From Welwitschia mirabilis (taxonomy: Eukaryota > Gnetophyta > Gnetopsida > Welwitschiales), in assembly GCA_051453625.1 (NCBI GenBank), contig JBOZIK010000001.1, positions 210,309,739 to 210,344,608 of the forward strand: a DNA stretch of 34,870 bases, given 5' to 3'. Positions 11,311 to 23,109 of the stretch are shown in pieces. The position numbers were made by a program, and so were the translations under genes. The notes beneath the pieces are model-generated. The model worked only from the letters and a program-made list of their open reading frames with translations, had not been told where the DNA came from and searched no databases. How positions within the stretch are numbered: the first letter of the stretch is position 1; each line of letters opens with the position of its first letter.

Positions 11311-11825
11311 TTTTTCATAGCTCTTAATGCTATTTAAACTAAGAGGCTAGTCTTAACTTTGGAATTCATATCTTCTTTGGTTTAACTTGTAAAAAACATT
11401 GCATCATACTTCTTAGCTTTTTGGCACTATTAGCATAATATATAGTATTAAATTTAAAAGAATAATTAAATTGATAATAACCATGTTTATACCCATAGTA
11501 ATATGTAATATTATTAGTGTAATCCATATTCTCCTACTTAGCTTGTAGTTCCATTTATTGGATAATGATGCTAAAGTACTAGTGAAGGCTTCATTATGGT
11601 CTAATCCACTTTTATCATTTGGACTTCTTCATTATCCAAGAATGATATTTAAGGTATCCTTCCCTTGGTTAAACTTCTCATTGATTTTTTTAGTATCAAC
11701 AAGTTTTTGTCTAGCATTCCTCAATTCACATGTTATCTTACTAATCTTAGCTTTCAGAGTTAAGTTCTTAGATGATAATATATTATAAGAACCATTTTTT
11801 GTTCATATGGTAATTCACGAGAATA

Positions 11826-11895
11826 AAGTAATTTTTCCATTTTAAAATATACCTTGTACAAAGTAATTTTTTCATTTTAGAATATACCTTGTACA
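11826..11895 (+). repeat. 35-bp tandem duplication in copia gag remnant
   Basis: 11826-11860 and 11861-11895 are nearly identical; both start aagtaattttt and end accttgtaca. It is a local slippage or duplication event inside the degenerate gag. Confidence 0.85.
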
Positions 11896-11899
11896 ACTT

Positions 11900-13060
11900 A
11901 ATGAACTCTTCAAAAATTAAGTCGTACCTATATTGAAGTTTCATACTTGTTTCTTATTTTTTTTTCTAATTTTGATTCTCTTTTATCTTCTTTATTGTTA
12001 CTTTGAATATGTACAATGACCATGTAGGATGGATGAGCTCTTTTTTCATTTAAGGTATCTACTTCAATCGCATCCCAATAAACATCCCAACCTATGAAAA
12101 AGGATTTTTTCTTCTTGGGCTCTTTCTTTTGTGCTTTTTCCTATTATCTTTTAGAGTTAGAACACTTCAAGTTTATGTGTCCTTATCCTTTACAAACCGA
12201 ACATTCTAGTTTGAAACTATCATTCTTAGAAGAAAGAGTGAAACTATTAGAAAATTTATCTTTAAACTTATCCCTAGCTTGAAATCTAGATGGTTTTCTA
12301 TAGTGTTCCTTCCTATTGTTCTTTCATGAAATAAGCCTCTTGACTTGCTTTGTGATGAGAGTAAGTTCCTTTTCCACATATTTTTTATAGTCATCTCCAT
12401 CTGATACTTCATTTTCTTTATCTTTAAAAGCTTGCCTTGGGTTTTCACTGGATTTAAAAGTAATACGCTTCTTCTTCAGAGCACCATCTTGAATGAAATT
12501 CATCTCCTAAACTATTAATGCACTTTTTGATTCCTTAATCTTCATTGTATTGAAGTCTCTTGATTCTTTCATAGTAGTTTTTTCTCTTATATCCTAGAGT
12601 TAAGGATCTTACTATCTTTCAAAGTATCTTGACCTCTAGAATATTTTCACAAATTTCATGAATTACATTCACAATGTTAAAGACTCTTGTAAAGTACTCA
12701 TGTAACTCTCTTCATTGTTGATCTTTAAGTTTTCAAACTAATTAGTCCAAATGAGAATAATTGATTTCTTGACAATGGAGATTCCTTCATATGTTCCCAC
12801 TAGAATATTTCATATGTCTTATATTATTTTACATCTAGCTATACAATTGAATTCCTTCATTGTAAGGGACAAGTATAGAGCATTCTTTTCCTTTGAGTCA
12901 TACATAAAGACTGCCTTTTATTTGTCTTCCTAGTTCCTTCTAGGTTTGGTTTGAGTGATGGAGTCCCTACAACATCTATAATGGTCTTTGTAGGATTGAA
13001 GAATACATCTTTATTTCTTTGTCAAACTTAAAACTTAAAATATTATAAGTATACCCTCAT
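11900..13060 (-). pseudogene. Ty1/copia gag with CCHC zinc knuckle, degenerate
   Basis: The gag polyprotein forms the virus-like particle and binds element RNA. On the minus strand I read YFTRVFNIVNVIHEI followed by KIVRSLTL near 12620-12720, as in the copia gag (UBN2-type) domain. A basic stretch with TFKSSENPRQAFKDKENE lies near 12410-12470. The zinc knuckle C-S-V-C-K-G-stop-G-H-I-N-L-K-C is at 12162-12203. The spacing CX2CX4HX4C is kept, but one aromatic codon is now TAA. A lysine-rich tail (KKEPKKKKSF) follows. The open plus-strand frame at 12094-12282 and the minus frame 12206-12448 are only frames within this pseudogene. Stops and shifts make it non-functional. Confidence 0.8.
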
Positions 13061-13171
13061 CCTCATCTTCTAGTAGGCATATTTTATCCCATTAAAGAGA
13101 AGAGATCTGATGTATAAAACCCCTTTCATAGTTTACTCAAGGATGTTGCTTATTTTCATGAGTACCTAATT

Positions 13172-14557
13172 TGATAGCACTTAAAAATAGTTAAACTTAA
13201 AGAGGAGGGATGAATGAGTTTTATCAAATAAAAATTTTCAACTAAAAACAATTGAAATACATAATGTGGTTCTCCGACCTAGGTACATTGACACATAGAG
13301 GGTAGATTCCTTTCACACCTTTGAATATCCTTAACCTATAAAATTAGTGGTTTAGGAGTACCACCAAACTTACGTATAACTAATATAATCCTCATAAGGA
13401 AACACTATCTTTTTCTTAGGGATTATAATAAATAGAATACAAGATGTTCTCTTAAGCACCCAAAGAATTACATCTGTATAAGAGTTTCCTTACACTTTGG
13501 AATTTCTAAGTAAGTGATCCTAGTAAATAAGATTTTTATAATTTATAAACTATAAAGAATGAATTAATCATCTAATATTCCTATAATGAAGTATCAATAA
13601 ACAATATAAAGAATGAACAACAAGTCTAAAAGATGTCACTTTAATGGAAGCTTGAATTCTCCATGATGTAGTCATCCATGAATATTTAAGATTAGAGGTA
13701 TGCAATAATGGAAGAGCTAGTAAATGATTTTTTTTATTAAATACATATAATTATTCATGCTTAGTACCAATCACTCAAATGAGTAGTCATTTCCCCTTTA
13801 TACTTTTTGCCTTTTATACTTGAAATGTATACTTAACATTTTTCTATTGAGATAGCCTTTTGAAATTTTTTGAACATTATGTAATAGATATAAATGGCTA
13901 ATATTTGATTATTTAATGGCTATTTTACTTTTCTTTAATTCTTTGTGATAGATGACTTCACTATAATAGATGTCTCTGTCAGGTAGATGTCTTCATCTTG
14001 AAAGATGTCTTTGGTCAAACTGCCTAGATTTTAATAGACCTTAAACTACTATATCTTTGATCCTTAAGAATCATGAATTAATCATGTAAAATGTTCCTAA
14101 TCCCCTAGAATGTAAATAATTCATTATGGTACAATTAATCTATATCACGTTTTTTAGATAAGCATAGACATATTTAATTTATAGACATCTTCTAATAGTT
14201 GAAGAAGGGTAGACATCTATAATTTGTTAAATGTATTTCACTTATCTTAGCTCTTTGGTTTAGTATAAACGTATTTGTTAAGATAGATGCATTTCACTTA
14301 AGTTAGGTATATATTTAGCCTAGACATCTTTAATATAATAGAGGCCTTTATCATAGACATCTTTAGATCTATAGACATCCTCAGTTAATTTTTTTCGATT
14401 TTCATGAACTTTGAGATGAATTTTTTGTGAATTTTGAGCTTTGAGGTTTTGCTATCTTAATCCTTATTTGTAACTTAGGTGTTTACCAATATATTATATA
14501 TAAATCAGATACATATACATAATAAGTGAAATCATCAAAACTAGGATTTTACTAACA
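13172..14557 (-). repeat. 5' LTR of the copia element
   Basis: This is the direct-repeat partner of 3885-6527, about 1386 bp. On the minus strand it begins TGTTAGTAAAATCC at 14557. The other end abuts a sequence, ttgatagcac at 13171-13180, like the ends of other plant copia LTRs. A primer-binding site complementary to initiator Met-tRNA would be expected at about 13100-13171 on the minus strand. The nearest candidate, the complement of agatctgatg near 13105, is too degraded to trust. It contains seven AGACATCT-type octamers. Confidence 0.8.
13968..14362. promoter_or_regulatory. cluster of AGACATCT/AGATGTCT octamers in the 5' LTR
   Basis: Seven exact octamers, the first at 13968-13975 and the last at 14355-14362, with near-matches between. 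Several are not at the same offsets as in the 3' LTR, so conservation is of the motif more than of the exact array. Confidence 0.45.
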
Positions 14558-15587
14558 AAAGTGAAGTCTATTATTCAACATACATCTTGTTTAAACAAAG
14601 GATATAAAGGGAAATATTATCTTTTTCATTTTTGAAAATAAACTCTTAAAAAAAATACTTTAGAATAGGAAGAAGATCTAGCTTAATACTTTTATTATGT
14701 TGGTTGAAATATCAATATTATATTATTTTGATAAAATCTAAAGACAATTTATATTTCTCTTTCTTGTTGTTAGTATTAATTTAGCCAAAGAGTTAATGTT
14801 AAGATTATGCATTGGTTAGAAATAAATAGTGTGTGTTTTAGTCTAATGATCTTTATGTTTATCTCCTTCTCTTAAAGTTGTATTTATGTATATATGTACT
14901 TCTATAAATATATTAAAACATATTTTTAATAATAATACTAATTCTTAACAAAGATAATGTCATGATGAATTGAAAGACTTTAGTTTTTAAAAATCTTAAA
15001 ATAGATGTTAATAATTTTTTAAATGATTTAAGATTGTATGGTAGTTACATCTTGTTATTCTTAGTTTTTAATATAAATTTTTTAATATAATATTTTCATT
15101 TTTTAAGTTCTAATTTACATAAAAAATAGGCTTACTCTTTTGACACTAGAAGGAGGGCATTCTAATGGATTTTTAAGAACCATCATGATGAAGATCTTAT
15201 TGACAAAAGATGGACAAGGAAGATGGAGAGATAAAAAGGAATGTACATTTAGAATCCTAAAAAATACAAGTTGGATAAAGAAACCAACATTACAGTTAGC
15301 ATGACAATAGATCCTATGATATCATGAAAAATCTGATAAGAAGCTAACAAGAGTTACATAAAAAAAATGAAAAAAAAGAAAAGAAAACTTGATCCTTTAC
15401 TACAAGCTCAAACAACAAAGAAAAATCTTACCATAATAAGAGGGTTATATTGGAATGAAGAGGATTAAATGAACTCTACACCCTTAAGTATTAACTATTA
15501 TGCTTCTACCACTTCAAATCCTGTAGATCATTATATCTCGGAAACACTAGATAAAATAGGAATATCAACACTACTGATATCTTTATC
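14558..15587. other. unassigned AT-rich interval
   Basis: This interval lies between the copia 5' LTR and the plus-strand gypsy gag remnant. No protein fragment is convincing in 14558-15120. From about 15130 the plus strand becomes rich in Lys/Glu codons and could be the start of the same gag, but the reading is too broken to claim. Confidence 0.4.
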
Positions 15588-16620
15588 TTTGAGGGAAAGA
15601 AAGAAGAAGAACCAATATCACACTTGAGTCTTTTTAACTCCTTCTATAGGGATAATTACTTATAAACTGATTTTGACTTTTTAAGATACTTTTTGTTTTC
15701 ACTAAAAGTACATGCTTAGTTATAGTTTTATAGGTTTCTCAAAACATACCTTTAAGACTTGATATGCCCTTAGGATAGCTTTTCTAAGTAAATATTAACC
15801 TGTAAGGGTCATTAAAAATTTGACAAATCAAATTTTAAATATCAAACAAAAAGAAAATAAAATATGTTATGAGTTTTTAGACAAATACTAGATTCTAATA
15901 ATAAAGTTTTTAAATCATGGGATAAATATTAGAGATAGGATGAGAGCTTTATTGAGAGGATTAAGGAGTAACATCCTAAAAAACTTAGTTATATTACATG
16001 GAGGAAGTATTAAAAATTAAAACATTTAAGAGACCAATTAAGATATTATAAACTATATAAAATGAGCTAAGGATGAAATAAGAATGAAGACCCAGAGAAG
16101 AAAAAAGTAAATGAAATTCATATTGAGCATGAAGCAGAAATGAACCATATAAATATGTTATAAGAAATGAATAAGAAACTAAAACAATTAATACAAGAAA
16201 TAAATAGATTAAAATAGGATGATGAATAACAGGTTTTTGAACATTATAATGAAAATAATCATCAAACAATAGATTGCCCTTGGATATAAAATTTTATTAG
16301 ATGGTTAGATTTAAATAGAATTAACTATAATCCACATAACAATACACATTCAAGGAATAAATATTACCCTCATTAGATTAGAAAATGGAAAAATAAAAGA
16401 ATCCTATGTAGAAGTTTATGTAGTCAGAGAGGTAATACTAGTATGATTACTATAGAAATTGGAGAAATTAAGAAGGTGATGCTAGTTATACGAATCATGA
16501 CAAAGGGGAAAAAACTTAAAGAAACTACAAAATCAAACCAAAATCAAATAATTCAAGAGAAGTAGATTGCAAGATTATGAAAACCAAATCAAAAAGAATA
16601 ATCAATAATGATAAATGAAA
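15588..16620 (+). pseudogene. Ty3/gypsy gag remnant, plus strand
   Basis: The plus-strand frame starting FEGKK at 15588 reads HLSLFNSFYRDN (15621-15656), TDFDFLR, then FSLKVHA (15696-15716). These match the gypsy gag core H-x-x-x-F ... L-R-x-F-P-x-S-L-x-x-x-A-x-x-W/F-Y. Further on, MRALLRGLRSNILKNL lies near 15940-15985. A knuckle-like block HYNENNHQTIDCPW lies near 16242-16283, in the same frame as 15588. The last block keeps H and the final C, but the first two cysteines are gone. Protease cannot be identified with confidence after 16330. The gag stops where the minus-strand gypsy LTR begins, which suggests interruption by that element. Confidence 0.6.
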
Positions 16621-16677
16621 TGCAATGCATTTAGATTAATAATATTAATCTTGATATTACAAAATATCTAAAACAAA

Positions 16678-17379
16678 ATAGAGTTTTGATTAAATCGAAC
16701 CAACGTCTATGTTACAAAGAAATAGCACCTCGATTAAGGATACACAACCCAATACTAAGGAATATGTCTCTCTGTAATAATAATGGATGAACCTCTCATC
16801 ATTCGATATCCTATCATGAGAATTTTCGATGCCAAAGAAGATGAAAAGGGAGTGGAGGATAAAGGAGGTATTTATTACATAGACTCAACAATTAGCAAAC
16901 ACTAATAGATGAGATAACAATCCTATCAATCACATAAGAAGATGCAAGTCACATGGCTAGAGTTTGATGAAGTTTGATAAAGCATTATTTTTAAGTGTCA
17001 TCCTCTTGATCATCCAAATATTACAAGAGATGATACCATGTCATATAAGTCCTACATAAACTACCAGATTAATTTAGTAAGCATCCTCCTTGACTTAAGT
17101 ATTTCTATTGTCCGTATAGTTTTTAGATGATTAGGTGGACAATGGACTTTTGTAAAATTTTTCTTATGTCTCATTAGCTTATTTGATTACAAGATTACTA
17201 CTTCATATAGGAAGTATTGTAAGTTTCTTCAAATGTTGTCAAATGTAATGAAGATTGCATGTTTTCATAACATTTTCCTTAGCTCTCCATTATCATTGAA
17301 ACTCAGTGTAAACCTGTCTAAGGTCCTATAAAACTACTCAAAATACCCTATAAAATACATACAATTTAGTAGTGTAACA
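16678..17379 (-). repeat. 3' LTR of the gypsy element
   Basis: Aligns with 28801-29505 from atagagttttgatta through to the end. On the minus strand it begins TGTTACACTACTAAATTG at 17379 and is preceded by a purine tract. The left boundary (about 16650-16678) is set by loss of similarity and may be short, since the partner copy could extend further into its leader. Confidence 0.85.
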
Positions 17380-17392
17380 TAGCTCCCCACTT
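17380..17392 (-). promoter_or_regulatory. polypurine tract of the gypsy element
   Basis: On the minus strand aagtggggagcta lies directly before TGTTAC, the start of the 3' LTR. This is the classical primer site for second-strand synthesis and supports the minus orientation. Confidence 0.75.
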
Positions 17393-18130
17393 AGCCTTAT
17401 CAGTTATTAACAAAACTAAGGGAAAACCATAATTGTGAACCAAGTTGTCTAAAACTAAATCAACTAGGGAACTATGAAATAAATTTAGAAAGAATTTCAG
17501 GAATCTCAAAATGTAGAATAGAAATGTGAAGAGAGATAACTGAACATTTTACTTATGTGATGATAGTGGTCATACTATCATCTTGATGGTCATCTAGACG
17601 ATGGAGTAGATGATAAGCTAAAAAATTATTCTTAAAAATAGAAGCCTGTGAAACTTTTTTCAAAAAGATAAATATTAAATGTATTGATAATTAATAGCTC
17701 CCACTCAAATATATAATAGATAAAAATTCTCATTTGAAAAAATATGCATAATATCCAGCAATATAAATATACACCATGATGATACTCAAAATTAATATGT
17801 CTATATATAAATCATGAGTTTTAATATAATCCATGGAGGGGAAGATACATAATATAATATAAACAAGTCACTCCCTTTATTTAATCATAATGAACTCCTA
17901 ATGGATAGCAGGTTCAAGTGTAGGAGAAGAAGAAGGAAAATTCTTAGGATCTACAAGAAATAATGATCTAATGATGTTGTGATGGTACATGTTGTTTCAT
18001 CTCCCTGCACTCTAATTATCTCTAGGAAGTCTATTATTACATAATGCTTTATCTGTAAGATGTGTTATCCCACATCAATGAGTTACTCCTTGTGCATTAT
18101 ACTCTTCTCTTAATTGTTATGATCCTTTAC

Positions 18131-19080
18131 TTAAGTATAAAGATGCCTCAGTTTACTATCTCTATGATCATCTCTGTTATTTCTGCCAAGAGAGCTTGAA
18201 TCTGTTCTAGAGTAGTGCCAACCATAGATCTCTATACTTGATGTCTCTCTACCTCTTCTGGTATCTAAATGTTGATATGTAATAGGTAATAAGCTAAAGT
18301 CTGAATATGTATAAATATCTACTTCCCTATAGGCTTTAGTATGCTGAATCATCTAAACATGACTGAAAGAAGGCATGGATATCCTAGAGTTTGAAGTTGT
18401 CATCTCTCTATCATGGTCCTGAGTCTTCTCCAGATGAATATTAATAAGTCCATCTACTCCCTATGTCTTAAATACTACCAACATCTAGAGATGTACCACC
18501 ATTATATGGCTGTTATGAAATGATGAGCTGATAACTGAATGACCAAAACTCTCCACCTATCCATATTCAAATCAACTGGAATGTCAATTTCTATGTCATT
18601 AAGCATGACAGTCCTCTATCCCTTTAGCTAAATGTATACATGTACTCTTGATACCACCTAAATTAGTCACTAAATTAATGTGGATCTGAAGGATCACAGT
18701 CTTACTGCCTTCAATAGTGACTATGATCATATTAATGAGTTAACCATGAGCATTAGGGCACTACTTTATATGAATTATGTTATAAAATTCCCTAGTCTTC
18801 AACATGTAGTATGATTCCTATGCATATGAATCCACAAAAGCTATAAATTTGTAAGTATCTAGTCCATCTTTGGTTCTATATTACTCATAAAATAACCAAA
18901 GTATTTATCAACATAAATAGCAGTTGTCTAAATTGTGATTAACCTAGCATGACGAGGTAGATGGTGGATCAACACTACTCGCTTAAGCTATGATGGTGTC
19001 AATGGACCCGTCTCCTACTCAGCAACCTCAGCATTTATCTCAGCCTATTTAGCTCTATGTGTATGTGGCCTACTTAGTCA
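18131..19080 (-). pseudogene. unrecognised decayed ORF in the gypsy 3' region
   Basis: Minus-strand reading gives several plausible protein stretches in different frames: KRVVLIHHLPRHARLIT and AIYVDKYFGYFMSNIEPKMD near 18880-18990, LNDIEIDIPVDLNMDRWRVL near 18550-18610, and TTLEQIQALLAEITEM near 18165-18215. A 73-codon frame at 18131-18352 overlaps the last. GC and CpG are a little higher than in flanking DNA. I do not recognise the family. By position it could be the extra 3' ORF known from some Athila/Tat elements, but no signal peptide, membrane segment or envelope motif is visible. Confidence 0.35.
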
Positions 19081-20919
19081 TAAATACAGAATGTATTACA
19101 TGAAGTCAAGTGGAAATATCTAATTTGTATCATGTAAAAGCTCAAAACAACCCCACAAATTGATAAAAATTGTAAAATATGTCTTACCCTCCTATTCCCC
19201 CTCAAGAGTATTAGTACATCTAATATTACCTAATCATGTAAAAAAAAACATGAAACATGCAAAATATCAAAAAGTGTAAAACAGTGGGCCTATATAAAGT
19301 AAAAAATAAAAGTGCTTAAATGAAAAATATAATCTACTAACAAACGTAGAGCAGATCATACTAATTAATTTTCCTTAAAGGACCACTACATTTTGACTTA
19401 TGATTTATGAAAAAATGAGTTTTAAAGTTAAAAACCTAATTCTACCTCATAAAATACATAAGTTGTTATATCTTGTAAAATACACAGTGAAAATTAGATC
19501 CATAAGTTCTAAATTAATAAGCACGAAAAAGTAGATAATATATGTGAAAACTATGAATTAAAAAGCTTAAAAATAGGAGAAAAAATTTAAAATAATGGGG
19601 AAGATAAAAACATACCTCATTTTTCAAAATCTAGTGAAAACTTACAATCCAAGACATGAATCTAATTAGGAGAAGTTCCAGAATGTTAGTAGGAACTAAG
19701 GGAACTATCATCTCTTAAGAGAATAGATGAAAATGACAAAAAAATAAAATAAAAATGAAAAAAAAAAGTTTAGTTATGATTTTATCACAGTATCATCTAG
19801 TTTCATTGTCTAAACGACAGCGCTAGGATGACTATCAGAAAAAATCTCAATGTCATCCTCTAATAGTATCTAAATAACTTGATGAATAATGAGACCTTAA
19901 TGAATTTGGCAAAAATTAAAATGTTTGCTAAATAAGTTATGCTCAGATTTTAGTATTAAGGTATCAAATTATATCAAAAAAACTCAAAAAATAAGGAATG
20001 ATGAAGAGTTGTGATCAATGAAAATGATGAGAAAAATGCAAAAGAATCAAAAGATAGGGTGATAAAAAATGCATCAAGTAGGATGAAATCTATTTAAAAA
20101 AAAAACTAAACAAATATGCCTCAACTAATAAATAGCACTACAGATATGTAGAACTTTAAAAGATGCAAAGAAATATCATGAAAATTGTGAAGAATAAGAA
20201 AAGATCATTTAAGTAAAATACTAAAAGAAATCAACTTGTAAGTGATAAAAGTGACATAAATAATAATAAGAAAACTACTAAATGATAAGGTCCTAGATGA
20301 TGATGAAAAAGTACATAAATGACTTTGAAATAAAAAACTAAAAAACCAAAGAAAAGTAAAGTAAAAATGGACATAAAGAACATGAATAATATAGCTTACC
20401 TACCCTAAGTTCCAACCTAGCAAGCCCCTTTGGAAGACATCATAAAACCACAAAAATAAAAATGCACAATAAAATATATCAACTCCATAAAGTTCCACTC
20501 GAAAAGGTAGTGTTTATGATGATACCAAAGATTAAGTACCCAAAACAATGAATAATAAGATCAAAAGTTACTCAAAAATAAACTCATTTGCTAACATCCT
20601 AAAACACACCCACATCCTCAAAAGTAAAATGATCATATGAAAATGCTTAGAGTCTTAAAAAAAAAAAATAATGCCTCTGATAAGACTAGGAACACCATTG
20701 ATCCCATACTCTTCAAGTTTTAGTACTACTATCTATGATGAGGGGAGTGCAACTATAGTTAGATAAGTAAGGATTCACAAAGCATGACCAACTAAATCCT
20801 AGTGGAGTTCCCATATCTACCAATACTATTAAAGGTTCCTCTTAGAAAACATTACCAAAGTATAGTAGGAGATCATATTAATCATGTATTTTAGAATCAA
20901 TACAATAGATCATGATCAT

Positions 20920-20955
20920 TATTTTTTTCCTTTTTTTCTTTCTTTTTTTTTTTTG
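20920..20955 (+). repeat. T-rich low-complexity tract
   Basis: About 36 bp, almost all T with a few C (ttttttt-cc-ttttttt-c-tt-t-c then T12), on the plus strand. It lies in the non-coding part of the gypsy 3' region. Confidence 0.8.
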
Positions 20956-21374
20956 GTTTTTTCCATAAATAATTCTTACATAATCACACACTTAAAAAGA
21001 CAAATGTAAAGAAGTGAGATAAAAGATAAAAAAGAATACATCTAAATAATTAAAAACCTCATACCATTGAAAAAAACCATAATAACTAAGACATCTTCCT
21101 TCAAAGTGAAGTTCATAGAAATGTGCATGTAATAAGATTTGTTAAATCCAATCTTATTACTATAAAAATACCTAAGTATGAATACTGTTCATAGAAACTT
21201 CATAAAGTAAACACATAAGTCAAGTTTTAAAAATAATAAAGTGACATCGTAATATCTATTAATGGAATAGGCTAAGAAAGAATTCAGATAGTGATAGGGT
21301 GGAAGTTCTCCCCATTGAGGAAAACCTCCAAAACAATTACTTCTATCATGTTTGAAATTATATCAAAAGGTTTT

Positions 21375-22480
21375 TTAATATATTTTTAACTTTTGTTCAT
21401 TAACTTTCTAAATCTTCTAGTGTTTAAGTTGGAAATCTCAATAGAGCCATTAGAATGTACTTTCTCTATAATATAAGGATCTAGTCATTTAAGAATCAAC
21501 TTATTATGTAAAATATATATACTATTATTATATAAAAAGGTAAGTTAACCAAGTTCAAACTTTTTATGAATTAACTTTCTATCATGTTTGAACTTAGCTT
21601 GGGCTTTGTGAATGAGTTGATGATGTAGAGCATGAATACATTTTTTATTTAAGTGATTAAGTTAAACTAATATATTTTTAAGATTTTTATAAAGATCTAC
21701 AAGATTAAGTTAATGGAAATAATGATAAGAGTTATAACATACATCAATAGATAAAATAGAAATTGTTCTTTATAAAAGCTCATAAGGTAAAAAATTAAGA
21801 AAATTACACTAGGTAGTACAATAAGCTCAAAGAACATCATTAATCTTAGAATCCCAAGATTTCTTGTTAATAGAGCTAAGTTTTTATAGGATTCTTTTTT
21901 ATTTCTCTATTTGCAATTTTTGCTTGACCATTGGTTTGTGGATAATAAGCATAAGCTACTCTATATTCAATTCCAATGGATAAAAAGAAGTTTCTAAAAA
22001 ATCTAATTAATAAAATGAGTTTCTTTATCTCTAATGATAATTTTGAGAAAAATAAACATTGAAAAATAAAAGTTATAAGAAAAGTACAAATAGTTTGGGC
22101 CTCATTCATAAAAGGAGGAATAGCTTTAACCCATTAACTAACATAATCAAAAATTACTAAAATATAGTTATTATTATTAAAAGGTGGTTTAATAGGACCT
22201 ATAAAATTAATTCCCTAATAAGCATTCAAGAATGGGTTTAAGGGGCATCTCATATAAATAGATAAGGCTACTATAATGTTGACAAACATCACACCCTCTA
22301 GTAAAATCAAAAAAAGTCCTGAAAAAATCTAGGCTAATAAAAAACAAAGTGAAGAATTTTCATTTCTATTTTCTATCCACTAAAATGATCTCCACAAACA
22401 CCACTATGGTAAATATGAAGGATGTCTAATTTTTCTAATTCAATCACATATTTTTTAATGATTTCATCTTTACACTTACG
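21375..22480 (-). pseudogene. Ty3/gypsy integrase, degenerate
   Basis: Integrase joins the element's DNA to the host chromosome. N-to-C on the minus strand: the zinc-binding part (ILHIYHSGVCGDHFSG near 22390-22435, then RGCDVCQ near 22290-22310); EMPLKPILE near 22220-22245; the core start GINFIGPI (22191-22214) with NNNYILVIFDYVS; a second block IIIRDKETHFIN (near 22005-22041); EYRVAYAYYPQTNGQAK with NREIKK (ORF 21876-22109); and a C-terminal LDPYIIEKVHSNGSIEI near 21415-21475, the G-P-F/Y-like module. The DDE triad reads N at 22206-22208, D at 22027-22029 and K at 21918-21920. Frames differ between blocks, so it is inactive. I see no chromodomain after it. Confidence 0.9.
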
Positions 22481-22639
22481 GTAAAGATGTAGCTATATCC
22501 ATTCATAATTACCTATTCTATAGAAAAAGGATTTTATTTAATTATGAGTTTAATGTTGTAGCAGTTTCATGGTAACAAGATAATTAACTAAGTTAGCATA
22601 CTAAGGATGAGGACAAGTAGAAGATATGACAAAATGTTA

Positions 22640-23090
22640 TTCATCTAGGAAAGAATCATTAATCATACGATCATCAAGAGAAGAAGAAAGACATGATAAA
22701 TGATCTGCTATAATATTATGCTTTATTGCTTTATCAATGATGGTCAAATTAAATTATTTCATGAGGATGATCCATTTAATGATTCTTGAACTAGAATCTT
22801 TATTAGTCATAAGGTATCTTACAATTGCATGGTCGATATAAACATTTGTATGAAAGCCCAAAATATAGTGTCTAAATGTATTAAGATAAAAGATTATTGC
22901 TAACATTTCTTTCTCGATAGTCATGTAATTAGTTTGAGCTATAGATAAAGTTTTTTTTGTGATAAGATAAAACTTTAAAGTTGTTTTTATATTTTTGTTG
23001 AAGAACCCCATCTATGACAATATTATTAGCATCATAAATTAACTCAAAATCTTTATTCCAATCGAATCCAATTATAATAGGTGTGGAAGA
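22640..23090 (-). pseudogene. Ty3/gypsy RNase H, degenerate
   Basis: The minus-strand frame 22754-23011 (85 codons) reads TLSIAQTNYMTIEKEMLAII, FRHYILGFHTNVYIDHAIV, YLMTNKDSSSRIIKWIILM. These match the gypsy RNase H blocks T-L-N-x-A-Q-x-N-Y-x-T-T-E-K-E-L-L-A, Y-T-D-H-x-A-L and R-x-I-R-W-I-L-L. Beyond the stop, IIADHLSCLSSSLDD continues the known C-terminal block A-D-H-L-S-R-L near 22670-22715. It removes RNA from the RNA-DNA hybrid during replication. The E of T-E-K-E and the D of Y-x-D-H are kept; the first catalytic aspartate would lie toward 23060, beside the 10-N gap at 23099-23108. Confidence 0.9.
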
Positions 23091-23109
23091 TATTTTATNN
23101 NNNNNNNNA

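Larger units (their letters stand above)
3885..14557 (-). mobile_element. Ty1/copia LTR retrotransposon (Sirevirus/SIRE-like), degenerate, integrase region missing
   Basis: Two direct repeats bound this element, about 3885-6527 and 13172-14557, and the coding remnants between them all read on the minus strand. The 5' LTR is therefore the right-hand copy. Order on the minus strand: 5' LTR, gag with CCHC (about 13060-11900), protease-like C-M-T-G block (about 11300), RT (about 11010-10000), RNase H (about 9900-9530), a 3-kb 3' region of unknown content, a polypurine tract (6542-6528) and the 3' LTR. The wording of the RT blocks and the long region after RNase H resemble plant Sirevirus elements. 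The gag_pre-integrase and integrase core, normally about 1.2-1.5 kb, are absent. Stops and frameshifts occur throughout. LTRs are strongly diverged by eye, so the insertion is old. Confidence 0.85.
17393..21370 (-). other. 4-kb 3' region of the gypsy element, mostly unassigned
   Basis: Lies between the integrase end and the polypurine tract. Athila/Tat-type elements often carry an additional or envelope-like ORF or long non-coding DNA here. From 19100 to 21370 it is AT-rich with no readable protein. It includes an A-rich run near 20659-20669 and a T-rich tract at 20920-20955. From about 17880 to 19080 composition changes and peptide-like stretches appear on the minus strand (separate entry). 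Confidence 0.45.

Noticed and set aside
11558-11788. 76-codon plus-strand frame with hydrophobic segments
   Set aside because: It lies antisense to the decayed copia gag-protease region; no family recognised and composition explains it.
12094-12282. 62-codon plus-strand frame beginning MKKDFFF
   Set aside because: It is antisense to the copia gag zinc-knuckle region, which reads clearly on the minus strand.
13095-13125. Primer-binding site for initiator Met-tRNA next to the copia 5' LTR
   Set aside because: Only agatctgatg resembles the complement, and it is not adjacent to the LTR boundary; not enough to annotate.
15994-16269. 91-codon hydrophobic minus-strand frame that looks like a membrane protein
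   Set aside because: It is antisense to the plus-strand gypsy gag; the hydrophobic look is the complement of Lys/Asn/Glu codons.
15588-16620. Endogenous pararetrovirus (caulimovirid-like) origin of the plus-strand gag and RT
   Set aside because: The gag core and RT wording fit plant Ty3/gypsy, and no movement-protein or coat-protein signature was seen.
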